64,000 nt of DNA from Saccharothrix carnea (lineage in GTDB: Bacteria > Actinomycetota > Actinomycetes > Mycobacteriales > Pseudonocardiaceae). Positions 43,729 through 51,903 of this stretch are shown here, piece by piece. The notes beneath the pieces are model-generated. The model ran no database searches. It was not told the origin of the DNA and worked only from the letters and a program-made list of their open reading frames with translations. The stretch lies in contig NZ_PYAX01000002.1 of the NCBI RefSeq assembly GCF_003014735.1, positions 1 to 64,000 of the forward strand. Direction: 5' to 3'. Within the stretch, counting starts at the first letter, position 1. Every line of letters begins with the position of its first letter. The position numbers were made by a program, and so were the translations under genes.

Positions 43729-44969
43729 CCGCGACACTGGAACCCGTCCGGCACGCGCCGGGGTTCACCGAGCGCTACCTGCTCGACCCGGACGTGAACG
43801 CCGACCCGTACCCCTACCTCAATTCCCTGCGCGACCACGGGCCCGTCCGCTGGAGCCCGCTGCACCGGGCCTGGTTGGTCACCGGGCACTCCCAGCTCAC
43901 CCGCGTGCTGCGCGAGCCGGCGGCCTCCGCCGCCCGCGTCGGCCCGATGATGGACGCCGTCCCCGAGGGCGCCCGCGGTGACGCCGAGCGCGCGTTCGAG
44001 ATCCTGTCCCGCTGGATGGTGTTCACCGACGCCCCCGACCACCGGCGGCTGCGGCAGGTGTTCCAGGAGCAGTTCTCCGCCCGCGCGATCAACCGCTACC
44101 AGGCGCTCATCGAGCGGGTCACCCGCGCCCTCCTGGCCCGCCGCGCCGTCCCCGGCCGGGTCGGCGACCTCGCCGCCGACGTGGCCAAGCCCCTGCCCGC
44201 GCTGGTGTTCGCCCGCTGGCTGGGCGTCCCGCAGCAGCACAGCGCGTCGTTCTGGTACTGGAACGCCAGGGTCGGCGACCTCGTGCTCGGCGCGGCGCAG
44301 GAGGAGCGCGAGTACCGCACCTCCCTCCAGTCGCTGGTGAACTTGGAGGACTACCTCGCCGACCTGGTGCGGCAACGCCGCGCCGAGCCCAGGGACGACC
44401 TCATCAGCGCGGTGCTCGCGGGCGGGCAGGTCGGCGCCGGCGTCAGCGAGGTCGAGTTCATCGGGATGCTCACCCAGATGGCCTTCGCGGGCGGCGAGAC
44501 CACCAGCAACCTCATCGCCAACGCCGTGCGCGCCCTGCTGCTGCACCCCGACCAGCTCGCCGCCGTCCGCGAGCGGCCGGAGCTGGCGCGTGCCGTGGTC
44601 GAGGAGGCCATGCGGTTCGACGGGCCCTCCAAGATGTCCATCCGCGTCGCCTCGCGCGACTTCGGGCTGGACGGCGACACCGTCCGCGGCGGCGACCGCC
44701 TCTTCCTGGTCTCCGCCGCCGCCAACCGCGACCCGGACCGCCACCCCGACCCCGACCGGTTCCTGGTCACCAGGTCCGACACCGGGCACGTGGGCTTCGG
44801 GTTCGGCGCCCACTTCTGCATCGGCGCCGCGCTGGCCCGGATGGTGGCGCGCTCGGCGCTGGAGGTCCTGATCACCGAGTACCCGGGCCTCCGCCTCGCC
44901 GGCACGCGCCACTCCTGGCAGCTGTCCCTGCTCAACCGCAGCCTCACCGCGCTGCCCGTCCGCTACTGA
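43725..44969 (+). CDS. Cytochrome P450
   Basis: 414 aa, start overlapping the NRPS 2 stop (ATGA). I-helix oxygen-activation motif AGGETT is at 255-260, K-helix ExxR in 'EEAMRF', and heme-binding '[16 protein letters not shown]' has Cys365 as ligand. The acid/alcohol pair before the Thr is Glu-Thr-Thr, common in secondary-metabolism P450s. Tight coupling to the NRPS gene suggests hydroxylation or oxidative coupling of a carrier-bound amino acid or of the finished peptide. No ferredoxin gene is nearby, so electrons would come from general partners. Confidence 0.96.
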
Positions 44970-44999
44970 GCCCCGCAGGCGAGGAAGAAGGTCTCCGCT

Positions 45000-46250
45000 A
45001 TGGCTACCACGTTGGCAGGTGCGGGTTCGCGCCTGTGGGCGCCCGCCCGGCTCCGCTCGTTCCGCCTGCTGTGGGCGGGGCAGGCCCTGTCGCTGCTCGG
45101 TGACGGGTTCAGCTACATCGCGTTCGCCTGGATCACGTTGGAGCTGACCGGGTCCACGCTCATGCTCGGCTACGTCCTGGCGGCGCAGGCCGTGCCCCGT
45201 GCGTTGCTCACGCTCGTGGGCGGTTCGCTGAGCGACAGGTGGTCACCCCGGCGACTCATGGTCGCGTCCAGCTGGGCGCGGGCGGGGGTGATGGCGGGTG
45301 TCGCTGTGGCGGGCTTCTCCGGCACGCTCGGGTTCTGGGTGCTGTGCGTCGCCGCCGCGGCGTTCGGCGCGGTGGACGCCTTCTTCCAGCCCGCCCGCGT
45401 GTCCATCCTGCCCTCGGTGGTGGCCCCGGACGTGCTGCCCGCCGCCAACGCGCTGCTCGGCTCCGGGGTGAAGGTCGCCTCGGTGCTCGGCCCGGCGGTC
45501 GGCGGCGTGGTGGTCGCGGCGTCCGACGCCAACTACGCCTTCCTCGTCGACGCGCTCTGCTTCGCGCTGTGCGCGCTGTGCGTGTCCGCGGTGCGCACGC
45601 TGCCCCGCGAGCAGGAGGGGGACGCAAGCGGTGGCACCGAGGCGGGCGACTCGCTGTGGGCGCGGATCAAGGAGGGCCTGCGGTACGTGTGGGCCGACCC
45701 GCGCATCCGGACCGTCCTCGTCGTCGACATGGCCGTGACGTTCTGCTACGCCGGGCCGTTCACCGTCGGCTTCGCCAACCTCGCCCGCAACGAGGTTGCG
45801 GGTGGCTCCGCCACCATGGGCCTGCTCAACGGCGCCCTCGCGGCCGGCGCGATGCTCGGCACGCTCGTCGGCGGCGCCGTGGGCACCCGGCCCCGGGTCG
45901 GGCTCCTGGTGGCGGCGCTGGCCGGGTGGCTCGCGGTGGGCATGGCCGCACTGGGCGCCGTCGACCAGGCCGCGGTAGCCGTGGGGACCGTGCTGGCGAT
46001 GGGGTTCGGCATCGGCTTCCAGGGCGTGTTCGGGGTGAGCTGGATCCAGCGCAACATCAAGGGCTCGGTGCTGAGCCGGGTCATCTCGGTGGACATGGTG
46101 CTCGGGTACGCGGTCGCGCCGCTGTCGCTGGTGGTGTGCGGCGCGCTGGCCGAGCGGAACACCGCGGTGATGTTCGGCGGCACGGCGGTGATCCTCGTCG
46201 TGACCGCCTTGGGCGTGCTCGCCTCCAAGCCGGTGCGTGAGATGCGCTGA
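45000..46250 (+). CDS. MFS exporter
   Basis: 416 aa with about twelve hydrophobic segments. The family loop between segments 2 and 3 is present ('GGSLSDRWSPRRLMV'). The N-terminal 'LWAGQALSLLGDGFSYIAFAW' is typical of the MFS_3 / EntS-like exporter branch. A charged central loop ('LPREQEGDASGGTEAGDSLW') separates the two halves. The gene follows the P450 by 30 bases and ends the NRPS operon. The likely substrate is the peptide product, giving export and self-protection. Confidence 0.93.
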   Translation: MATTLAGAGSRLWAPARLRSFRLLWAGQALSLLGDGFSYIAFAWITLELTGSTLMLGYVLAAQAVPRALLTLVGGSLSDRWSPRRLMVASSWARAGVMAGVAVAGFSGTLGFWVLCVAAAAFGAVDAFFQPARVSILPSVVAPDVLPAANALLGSGVKVASVLGPAVGGVVVAASDANYAFLVDALCFALCALCVSAVRTLPREQEGDASGGTEAGDSLWARIKEGLRYVWADPRIRTVLVVDMAVTFCYAGPFTVGFANLARNEVAGGSATMGLLNGALAAGAMLGTLVGGAVGTRPRVGLLVAALAGWLAVGMAALGAVDQAAVAVGTVLAMGFGIGFQGVFGVSWIQRNIKGSVLSRVISVDMVLGYAVAPLSLVVCGALAERNTAVMFGGTAVILVVTALGVLASKPVREMR

Positions 46251-46310
46251 CCCGTGCAGGTGGCGCTATCCCCGGCCCATCCCGCCGCTGTCCGCTCGGT
46301 CGCGGCAGGT

Positions 46311-46340
46311 GGATAGGTCGGGGATTCCGCCGTGATAGCC
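46311..46340 (+). promoter_or_regulatory. Phased GAT(A) direct repeats, SARP-box candidate 1
   Basis: GAT triplets at 46312, 46323 and 46334 are exactly 11 bases apart, in the contexts GGATAGG, GGGATTCC and TGATAGCC. SARP regulators are known to bind heptamer direct repeats at 11-bp spacing upstream of -10 elements. The array lies 75-100 bases ahead of the first luxR-type gene. Inverted copies (TATCC, CATCCC) at 46267-46287 face it. Confidence 0.6.
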
Positions 46341-46410
46341 GCGGTGCCGATCCTTCGTTCGAACCCAGTCTCAACGCGATGTCATCCGTCGAAGTCGCTC
46401 GGGGGCGAAC

Positions 46411-47031
46411 ATGGAGCAGAGCTGTGCTGTCGTCGACGCGCTGGTGCCCGTGGCCGTGGTGGCGCGGGACCCGATGCTGGAGGCAGGGGCCGCCAGTGCG
46501 TTGCGCGGGCACCCCGAACTGGTGGTGGTGCCCGCGGACGACGCGGAGGCCGCCCAGGTCACGGTCGTGATGGTGGACGAGGTCGACCGCGCGGTGCTCG
46601 ACCTCGTCCGGACGCGGCGCGGCGCCGTGGTGCTGGTGGTGGCCGACCTGACGCCCGCGCAGGCCCTGCACGCGGTGCTGGCCGGCGTGCGCGGCCTGCT
46701 GCGCCGCCGGGACGCGGGCGCGGAGCGGTTGGCCCGCGCGGTGCTGGCCGCCGTGGCGGGGGACTGCACGGTCCCACCCGACCTGCTCGACCAGCTGCAC
46801 GGCACCGAGGCGGCGTCGCCCGAGTCGGCCCTGACCGGGGCCGGGCTGAGCGAGCGGGAGCGCGCTGTGCTCAGCCTCGTCGCCGAGGGCCACGAGACCG
46901 GGGAGATAGCGAAGAAGCTGTGCTACTCGCCCCGGACCGTCACCACGGTGGTGCATGACATCACCTACCGGTTCCGGCTGCGCAACCGCGCGCACGCCGT
47001 GGCCTACGCGCTGCGGGCGGGTCTGCTGTGA
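46411..47031 (+). CDS. LuxR-type regulator with degenerate receiver-like N-terminus (first of a pair)
   Basis: 206 aa. Residues 1-135 have the length and strand pattern of a response-regulator receiver ('VPVAVVARDPMLEAGAASAL', 'VTVVMVDEVD', 'GAVVLVVADL'). The Asp pair and phosphorylation site are not convincingly present. Residues about 148-206 are a LuxR helix-turn-helix ('LSERERAVLSLVAEGHETGE', then 'IAKKLCYSPRTVTTVVHDI'). Its stop overlaps the start of a second LuxR gene (GTGA). Both proteins end in the same pattern, RNRAHAVAxAxRxGL, so they probably dimerise with each other. It follows the NRPS operon and is preceded by a SARP-box candidate, suggesting an intermediate activator of the cluster. 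Confidence 0.88.
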   Translation: MEQSCAVVDALVPVAVVARDPMLEAGAASALRGHPELVVVPADDAEAAQVTVVMVDEVDRAVLDLVRTRRGAVVLVVADLTPAQALHAVLAGVRGLLRRRDAGAERLARAVLAAVAGDCTVPPDLLDQLHGTEAASPESALTGAGLSERERAVLSLVAEGHETGEIAKKLCYSPRTVTTVVHDITYRFRLRNRAHAVAYALRAGLL

Positions 47032-47615
47032 GCGGCGTGCGGGTGTACGTCACCGCGGTGGGCCCGGTGGCGCGCGACGTCGCCGAACGCCTGCGCGGCG
47101 CGGGGATGGTCCTGGTCGACGAGCCCGGCCCGGACGTGGTCGTGGTGCTCGCGGCGAAGACGGTGGACGAGGCGCTGGACGCCTGCCCCGCCGCGTTCCG
47201 GCCCGGCCACGACCGGCTGCTGGTGCTGGCCGACTCCTTCGACCCCGCCGGGGTGCTGCGGGCCGTGCGGATGGGCGCCAGCGCGGTGCTCTGCCCGGTG
47301 GCCTCGCCGGTGTCGCGCCTGGTCGCGGGCGTGCACTCGGCCCTGCACGGCGACGGCGTCGTGCCGTACCAGGCCCTGGTGCGGCTGCTGGGCAGGTCCG
47401 GCGACGGCACGGTGGTGGAGGTCGAGGCGCTCACCGCCAAGCAGACCGCCGTGCTCCAGCTCATGGCCGACGGCCTCGGCAATTCCGCGATAGCGCGGGC
47501 GCTGGCCTGCTCGGAGCACACCGTCAAGAACGTCATCTACGACCTGACCGCCCGGCTGCGGGTGCGCAACCGGGCGCACGCGGTGGCGCACGCGGTGCGG
47601 CTGGGGCTGATCTGA
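47028..47615 (+). CDS. LuxR-type regulator (second of a pair)
   Basis: 195 aa from a GTG overlapping the stop of the first regulator. The N-terminal 120 residues again look like a receiver fold without clear phosphorylation residues ('VRVYVTAVGPVARDVAERLR', 'PDVVVVLAAK', 'DRLLVLADSFDPAGVLRAVR'). The HTH is 'LTAKQTAVLQLMADGLGNSA', then 'IARALACSEHTVKNVIYDL'. The pair may bind DNA as a heterodimer. The stop lies about 50 bases ahead of the phased repeat array of the repeat-peptide gene. Confidence 0.88.
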   Translation: MSGVRVYVTAVGPVARDVAERLRGAGMVLVDEPGPDVVVVLAAKTVDEALDACPAAFRPGHDRLLVLADSFDPAGVLRAVRMGASAVLCPVASPVSRLVAGVHSALHGDGVVPYQALVRLLGRSGDGTVVEVEALTAKQTAVLQLMADGLGNSAIARALACSEHTVKNVIYDLTARLRVRNRAHAVAHAVRLGLI

Positions 47616-47663
47616 GCTGGTCAGGGTGCGTGTGTGAGCGCCTATCGCGGCCGGCATCGTCCG

Positions 47664-47704
47664 GGATAGGCGGGGGATAAACGGCGTGATAAGCGCGGGA
47701 TTGG
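47664..47704 (+). promoter_or_regulatory. Phased GAT(A) direct repeats, SARP-box candidate 2, with -10
   Basis: GAT triplets at 47665, 47676, 47688 and 47699 are spaced 11, 12 and 11 bases apart. Together they form the strongest of the three arrays. A -10-like TACATT (47714-47719) begins about 9 bases after the last repeat, matching the 8-base spacing known for SARP-activated promoters. An imperfect inverted copy (CCTATCGCGG, 47641-47650) faces the first repeat. The array ends 55 bases before the start of the repeat-peptide gene. Confidence 0.65.
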
Positions 47705-47758
47705 CTCTCCTCATACATTTTTCCCAACACCGAAGAACATGCCGAAACGGAGAGACAA

Positions 47759-48064
47759 ATGAACTTCCCCGTCATCGCCAAGAGTGCTCTTGTTCTCGCC
47801 GCCGTCACCGTCGCCACGTTGTTCGGCGGCCAGAGCGCACTGGCCGAGGGCACCAACCCGTGGGACGCCGCCCCGGTCGCCACCGAGGGCACCAACCCGT
47901 GGGACACGGCCCCGGCCACCGACGACGGCACCAACCCGTGGGACGCCGCCCCGGTCGCCACCGAGGGCACCAACCCGTGGGACACGGCCCCGGCCACCGA
48001 CGACGGCACCAACCCGTGGGACGCCGCCCCGGTCGCCACCGAGGGCACCAACCCGTGGGACTGA
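47759..48064 (+). CDS. Secreted tandem-repeat peptide, possible multi-core precursor
   Basis: 101 aa with a GGAGAGA site. Residues 1-29 are a Sec signal peptide (Lys8, hydrophobic core, cleavage after 'SALA'). The entire mature part is six 13-residue units starting GTNPWD at residues 31, 44, 57, 70, 83 and 96. Units alternate GTNPWDAAPVATE and GTNPWDTAPATDD, and the sixth stops after GTNPWD. Invariant Asn-Pro-Trp-Asp and variable acidic linkers recall precursors cut into several identical peptides, but bacterial examples of this sequence are unknown to me. Alternatives are a structural surface protein or an extracellular signal. It is likely SARP-controlled and sits between the LuxR pair and the SARP gene. 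Confidence 0.9.
   Translation: MNFPVIAKSALVLAAVTVATLFGGQSALAEGTNPWDAAPVATEGTNPWDTAPATDDGTNPWDAAPVATEGTNPWDTAPATDDGTNPWDAAPVATEGTNPWD
47849..48061 (+). repeat. 78-bp tandem repeat (two 39-bp units), 2.7 copies
   Basis: Six 39-bp units begin at 47849, 47888, 47927, 47966, 48005 and 48044, each opening GGCACCAACCCGTGGGAC. Odd units are identical to each other at every base, and even units likewise. The alternating pair is therefore a perfect 78-bp tandem repeat. Lack of any synonymous change implies recent expansion or gene conversion. The sequence is coding throughout, so this is not a CRISPR array. Confidence 0.95.
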
Positions 48065-48166
48065 GGCCGATCCCCGGAACAGCACCGCAGGCCTCGCCGG
48101 ACCCACCGCTCCACCCGCACCGACGCCCACCCGCCGCGTGACGAACCGCGGCCGGCTCCTCCGTCG

Positions 48167-51046
48167 CTAAGCGGTGATCCTCGCCTCCATCAGCGCCAAG
48201 TCCCGCCGCACCACCGCCGCCCCCTCGTGGTCCATGATGCGCTCCCGCACGGCGATCGACTGCTCGAAGTAGTCCCGCGCGGTGTCGTGCCGCCCGGCCG
48301 CGGCGTTGACCTCGCCGAGGTTGTGCAGCAGGTGGCTCTCACCGATCACGTCCCGGTTGGCGCGCACCATCTCCAGCACCTCCGACAGGGTCCGCTCGGC
48401 CCGCGCGTGCTCGCCCCGGTGCAACTGCACCTGGCCGATGCGGCGCATCGTGGTGGCGATCCCGCCCGCGTAACCGACCGAGCGGCAGATGTCCATCGCC
48501 TCGGCCAACTGCTCCAGCACCTCGTCGCCGTGCCCGGTGCGCATGAGGATGTGGGCGCGCTGCGTGAGCACGATCGCCCGCCCCACCACGTCGTCTACCT
48601 GCGCGAAACCGCGCAGCGCGCTCTCGTACAGCGCCAGCGCGCCCGCGTCGTCACCCGCCTGCCGGGTCAGCAGGCCGAGGTCGCGGTGGCACAGCGCCCG
48701 CCCGAGCGGATCGCCGATCTCGGTGAACAGCTCCAGCGCCTCGGTCAGCGCCGCCTTCGACTCGGCGGGACGCCCCCGGTTGATGTGCAGCGTGCCCAGT
48801 GACGCCAGCAACGCCGCGGTGCCGCGGGTGTTGTGGGCTGCCCTGGTGGCGCGCAGCGCCTCGTCGTGCGTGTGCTGCCAGTCGTCGAGGTGGCCGCGTG
48901 CCTCGAACACGGTCGTCGCGGTGACCGCGAGGTCCCAGCACAGCTCGTCCATGCCGATCCTGGCCGCCTGCGCCACCGCCGCGCGCAGGTTCGGCAGCTC
49001 GCCCTCCAGCCACTCGATCGGGCGTTCCAGCAGCTGCGCCACGTGGTCGGCGGGCGGGTGCCAGCGCGGCGCGTCGCCGTGCAGCGCGGTGAAGTCGCCG
49101 CCGTACACGCCGCGGTGCGCCCGCTCCGCCAGCGCCAGCCACCCTCCCAGCACGCGCTCCTGCACCCGGTGGCGCTCCTCGGCGTCCGCTGTGGACAGTT
49201 GCTCGCGGGCGAACAGGCGGATGATGTCCTGGAAGCGGTAGCGGAAGCCGCCCGAGCCGTCGACCGAGACCACGTCGAGCATCTGGACGTCCACCAGGGG
49301 TTCGATCAGGTCCGACGCGTAGGGGCGGTCGTCGTCCAGCACCGCGCCCGCCACCCAGCCCGGCAGCGACGGTCCCTCGGCCAGGCTCAGCAGGCCGAAC
49401 AGCCGCCGCGTCGGCCGGTCGAGCCCGTCGTGGGTCAGCGACAGGCTCGCCCTGATCGTCATCTCGCCGTGCGCCAGCTCGTCCAGCCGGTGCCGCTCGC
49501 TGGCCAGCCGGTGCACCATCGACGCCAGCGACCAGTGCGGCCGCGCCGCCAGCCGCGCCGCGACGATGCGCAACGCCAGGGGCAGCCCGCCGACGGTGCG
49601 CACCAGCGCCTCGGCCGCCTCCCGCTCGCCGGACACCCGGTCCTCCCCGATGACCCGGCCCAGCAGTGCCAGCGACTGGTCCAGGTCCAGGACGTCCAGC
49701 TTGAGCTGGCGCGCCCCCGGCAGGCCGGTCAGCCGCGACCGGCTGGTCACCACCACCGCGCACGTGCCGCTGCCCGGCAGCAGCGGCAGCACCTGCCGCT
49801 CGCTGACAGCGTTGTCCAGCACGACCAGCACCCGGCGGTCTGCCAGCATCGTCCGGTACATCTCCGTGCGCGCCGCGAGATCGGCCGGGATCAGCGAGCC
49901 GGGGATGCCCAGCGCCTGCAGGAACCGGCCGAGCACGTCGGCCGACTGGCCGGCGTCGCCGTAGGTGCCGCGCAGGTCGCAGTACAGCTGGCCGTCCGGG
50001 AAGTGCTCCTCCGTGATCCGGTGCCCGATGTGTGCGGCCAACGTCGACTTGCCGACGCCCGGCCTGCCGATGACCACCACGAGACCGATCGCCCGTCGTT
50101 CCCGCCGGCCGGTGAGCACCTCCTCCGCAGTGCGGATCAGCGCCTCCCCGCCGATGAAGTCGGCCGTGTCCGCAGGCAGTTGCCGGGGCACCGCCCGGGA
50201 CGGTGCGGCGTCGACGTGAGGGGTGGGCGGCTGATCCCGTTCGGGCGCGGGACTGCGCAGCAGCGAGGCGTCACCGGCGTGGATCGCCCGCTCCAGGCCC
50301 CTCAACTCCTCGCCGGGCTCCAGGCCCAGCTCCTCCACCAGCAGGTCGCGGCCGGCGCGGTAGACCTCCAGCGCCTCGGCCTTGCGCCCCGACCGGTACA
50401 GCGCCAGCATCAGCAGCGCACGCGGTCGCTCACGCAACGGGTGCTCGTGCACCAGCCTGCCGGTCTCCCCGACCAGCTCGTGGTGCCGGCCGAGTTCCAG
50501 GTCGATGCCGAGGTAGGTCTCCACGGCGTTGAGCCGGTCCTCCTCCAACCGCAGGGCCCGGGTGCGCAGGGAGCGGCCCGACAGCCCGCTCAGGCACGGC
50601 CCGCGCCACAGGCCCACCGCGGCCCGCAGCACCTCGGAGGCTTCCGCCAGAGCCCCGCGCTTGGCGGCGGCACGTGCCTCCGCGACCGCGCGGGTGAACT
50701 CGTGGACGTCCAGCGACGTTTCCGGGACGCGCAACTGGTAGCCGGGAGGGCGGGTCACGATCGACACCTCCACACCGGCGTCGGAGAGGGTCTTGCGCAG
50801 CCGTGACACGCAGATCTGCACCTGGGTGCGCGCTGTGTCGGGCGGGTTGACCTCCCACAGGGTGTCCACCAGGTGATCGGTGCTGACGACCTTGTTCGCC
50901 TCCACCAGCAGGGAGGCCAGGATGATCTGCTGCCGACCCGGCGGGATGCGCACCGGACCGCCCGCCCCCGCGACCTCGATCGGCCCGAGGACCCTGAACA
51001 CCAGGTGGTCGCCGACGGGCGCCACCCGAATACCGACCTCGTCCAC
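48167..51046 (-). CDS. Large SARP/AfsR-type regulator (winged helix, BTAD, NB-ARC, TPR)
   Basis: 959 aa from the GTG at 51044-51046, chosen for GGAGG 4 bases upstream; the frame is open further left. Winged-helix DNA-binding region is at about 16-108 ('FRVLGPIEVAGAGGPVRIPP', 'VSRLRKTLSDAGVEV'). BTAD lies at about 113-258 ('HPLRERPRALLMLALYRSGR'). NB-ARC ATPase has P-loop GRPGVGKST at 327-335 and 'RRVLVVLDNA' as Walker B. TPR helices fill about 690-940. AfsR-type proteins bind 11-bp direct repeats and recruit RNA polymerase, with the ATPase and TPR parts gating activity. Three matching arrays lie nearby, one in its own upstream region. It is the probable pathway-specific activator of this island. 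Confidence 0.93.
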   Translation of the reverse strand: MDEVGIRVAPVGDHLVFRVLGPIEVAGAGGPVRIPPGRQQIILASLLVEANKVVSTDHLVDTLWEVNPPDTARTQVQICVSRLRKTLSDAGVEVSIVTRPPGYQLRVPETSLDVHEFTRAVAEARAAAKRGALAEASEVLRAAVGLWRGPCLSGLSGRSLRTRALRLEEDRLNAVETYLGIDLELGRHHELVGETGRLVHEHPLRERPRALLMLALYRSGRKAEALEVYRAGRDLLVEELGLEPGEELRGLERAIHAGDASLLRSPAPERDQPPTPHVDAAPSRAVPRQLPADTADFIGGEALIRTAEEVLTGRRERRAIGLVVVIGRPGVGKSTLAAHIGHRITEEHFPDGQLYCDLRGTYGDAGQSADVLGRFLQALGIPGSLIPADLAARTEMYRTMLADRRVLVVLDNAVSERQVLPLLPGSGTCAVVVTSRSRLTGLPGARQLKLDVLDLDQSLALLGRVIGEDRVSGEREAAEALVRTVGGLPLALRIVAARLAARPHWSLASMVHRLASERHRLDELAHGEMTIRASLSLTHDGLDRPTRRLFGLLSLAEGPSLPGWVAGAVLDDDRPYASDLIEPLVDVQMLDVVSVDGSGGFRYRFQDIIRLFAREQLSTADAEERHRVQERVLGGWLALAERAHRGVYGGDFTALHGDAPRWHPPADHVAQLLERPIEWLEGELPNLRAAVAQAARIGMDELCWDLAVTATTVFEARGHLDDWQHTHDEALRATRAAHNTRGTAALLASLGTLHINRGRPAESKAALTEALELFTEIGDPLGRALCHRDLGLLTRQAGDDAGALALYESALRGFAQVDDVVGRAIVLTQRAHILMRTGHGDEVLEQLAEAMDICRSVGYAGGIATTMRRIGQVQLHRGEHARAERTLSEVLEMVRANRDVIGESHLLHNLGEVNAAAGRHDTARDYFEQSIAVRERIMDHEGAAVVRRDLALMEARITA

Positions 51047-51183
51047 GCGACCTCCGCTCACCCACCCGGCGTGGGGCCTGCGCCGGCCGACATGCAGAAG
51101 ATACCTGCGCACATGAGTTCTGTATGTCCGCTCGATGCCGCAAGAACGGCAACGCGCAGGCTATTGGGAATGGCTATGGAAGG

Positions 51184-51212
51184 GGATGCCCGCGCGATAG
51201 CGGCGTGATAAG
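51184..51212 (+). promoter_or_regulatory. Phased GAT(A) direct repeats, SARP-box candidate 3
   Basis: GAT triplets at 51185, 51196 and 51207 are exactly 11 bases apart (GGGGATGCC, GCGATAGCG, GTGATAAGG). The array lies in the 246-base region between the divergent SARP gene and the NTF2-like gene, about 85 bases before the latter's start and in the same orientation as the other two arrays. It may drive the NTF2-like gene and feed back on the SARP gene. Confidence 0.6.
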
Positions 51213-51292
51213 GGGCGGTTGCCGAAGGAGTGGAGAGTCGGTTCCGCGGGCCCGCCCCGCACGTCGCGGGAGGTGGGTGAAAGGAGGGGGAC

Positions 51293-51679
51293 ATGGTCCT
51301 CGGGGAACGGCGGTTGCCACCGCCCAGCGACACGGTCACGGCGGTCGGTGTCGATCACGTCCGGCTTTCCTACCTCTACGCCGACGAGGGTGATCTCGAA
51401 GGACTGGAGTCGTTGGTGCACCGCGAAGTGCAGGACGGCTCGCCCTACCCGGCACCGCCGACCCGCCGCTCGGAGGTGCTGGACGTGCTCGCCCCGGCCG
51501 AGGGCCCCAAGGGCACGCACCACCTGCTGCGGGTGATCGCCGACGGCGACTGCATCGCCGCGGTGGGCCGCTTCACCTCGGCCCCGGCGACGGACGTGGA
51601 ATTCGCCGACATCTTCACCATCGCCGACGACGGCCTGCTGGCGGGGTGCAGGCGTTTCTATTCCGTAACCACCGGGTGA
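51293..51679 (+). CDS. NTF2/SnoaL-like small protein
   Basis: 128 aa with an excellent ribosome-binding site (AGGAGGGGG, then the ATG). The sequence 'VDHVRLSYLYADEGDLEGLE' followed by 'SLVHREVQDGSPYP', and the end 'FADIFTIADDGLLAGCRRFY', fit the NTF2-like cone fold used by SnoaL-type enzymes and ligand-binding proteins. It could be a small tailoring enzyme or a ligand-binding immunity protein. Its promoter carries SARP-box candidate 3, tying it to the island's regulon. The catalytic residues of SnoaL cyclases cannot be assigned. Confidence 0.8.
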   Translation: MVLGERRLPPPSDTVTAVGVDHVRLSYLYADEGDLEGLESLVHREVQDGSPYPAPPTRRSEVLDVLAPAEGPKGTHHLLRVIADGDCIAAVGRFTSAPATDVEFADIFTIADDGLLAGCRRFYSVTTG

Positions 51680-51872
51680 CGGTTCGCGGAACGCGTTCGG
51701 ACGCGTTGGCACCACGTTCGGAGCGACTTCGACGGGCGATCCTTCGGTTTCCCGTCGACCCGTGTCGCAAGAACAGGCAAACCGGATGGGTGTGACACCG
51801 TGCGCGCTCGGTCACCCGGCTCGCCCCGGAGCTGCCCGTGTCGCCGCAGTAGGCGGGCGCACCCTCGCTTTC

Positions 51873-51898
51873 TACTGTACCGTCCGGACGGTACAGTA
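51873..51898. promoter_or_regulatory. Perfect 26-bp palindromic operator of the TetR gene
   Basis: The half-site TACTGTACCGTCC is followed at once by its exact reverse complement, giving a 26-bp perfect palindrome ending 5 bases before the TetR start codon. Its position over the promoter and start implies autorepression by the TetR-type protein. The core ACCGTCCGGACGGT is of the type bound by dimeric TetR repressors. Confidence 0.9.
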
Positions 51899-51903
51899 AG
51901 GCT

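Noticed and set aside
47849..48061. Possible CRISPR array because of regular 39-bp units
   Set aside because: There are no unique spacers, the units are contiguous and coding, and no cas genes are present.
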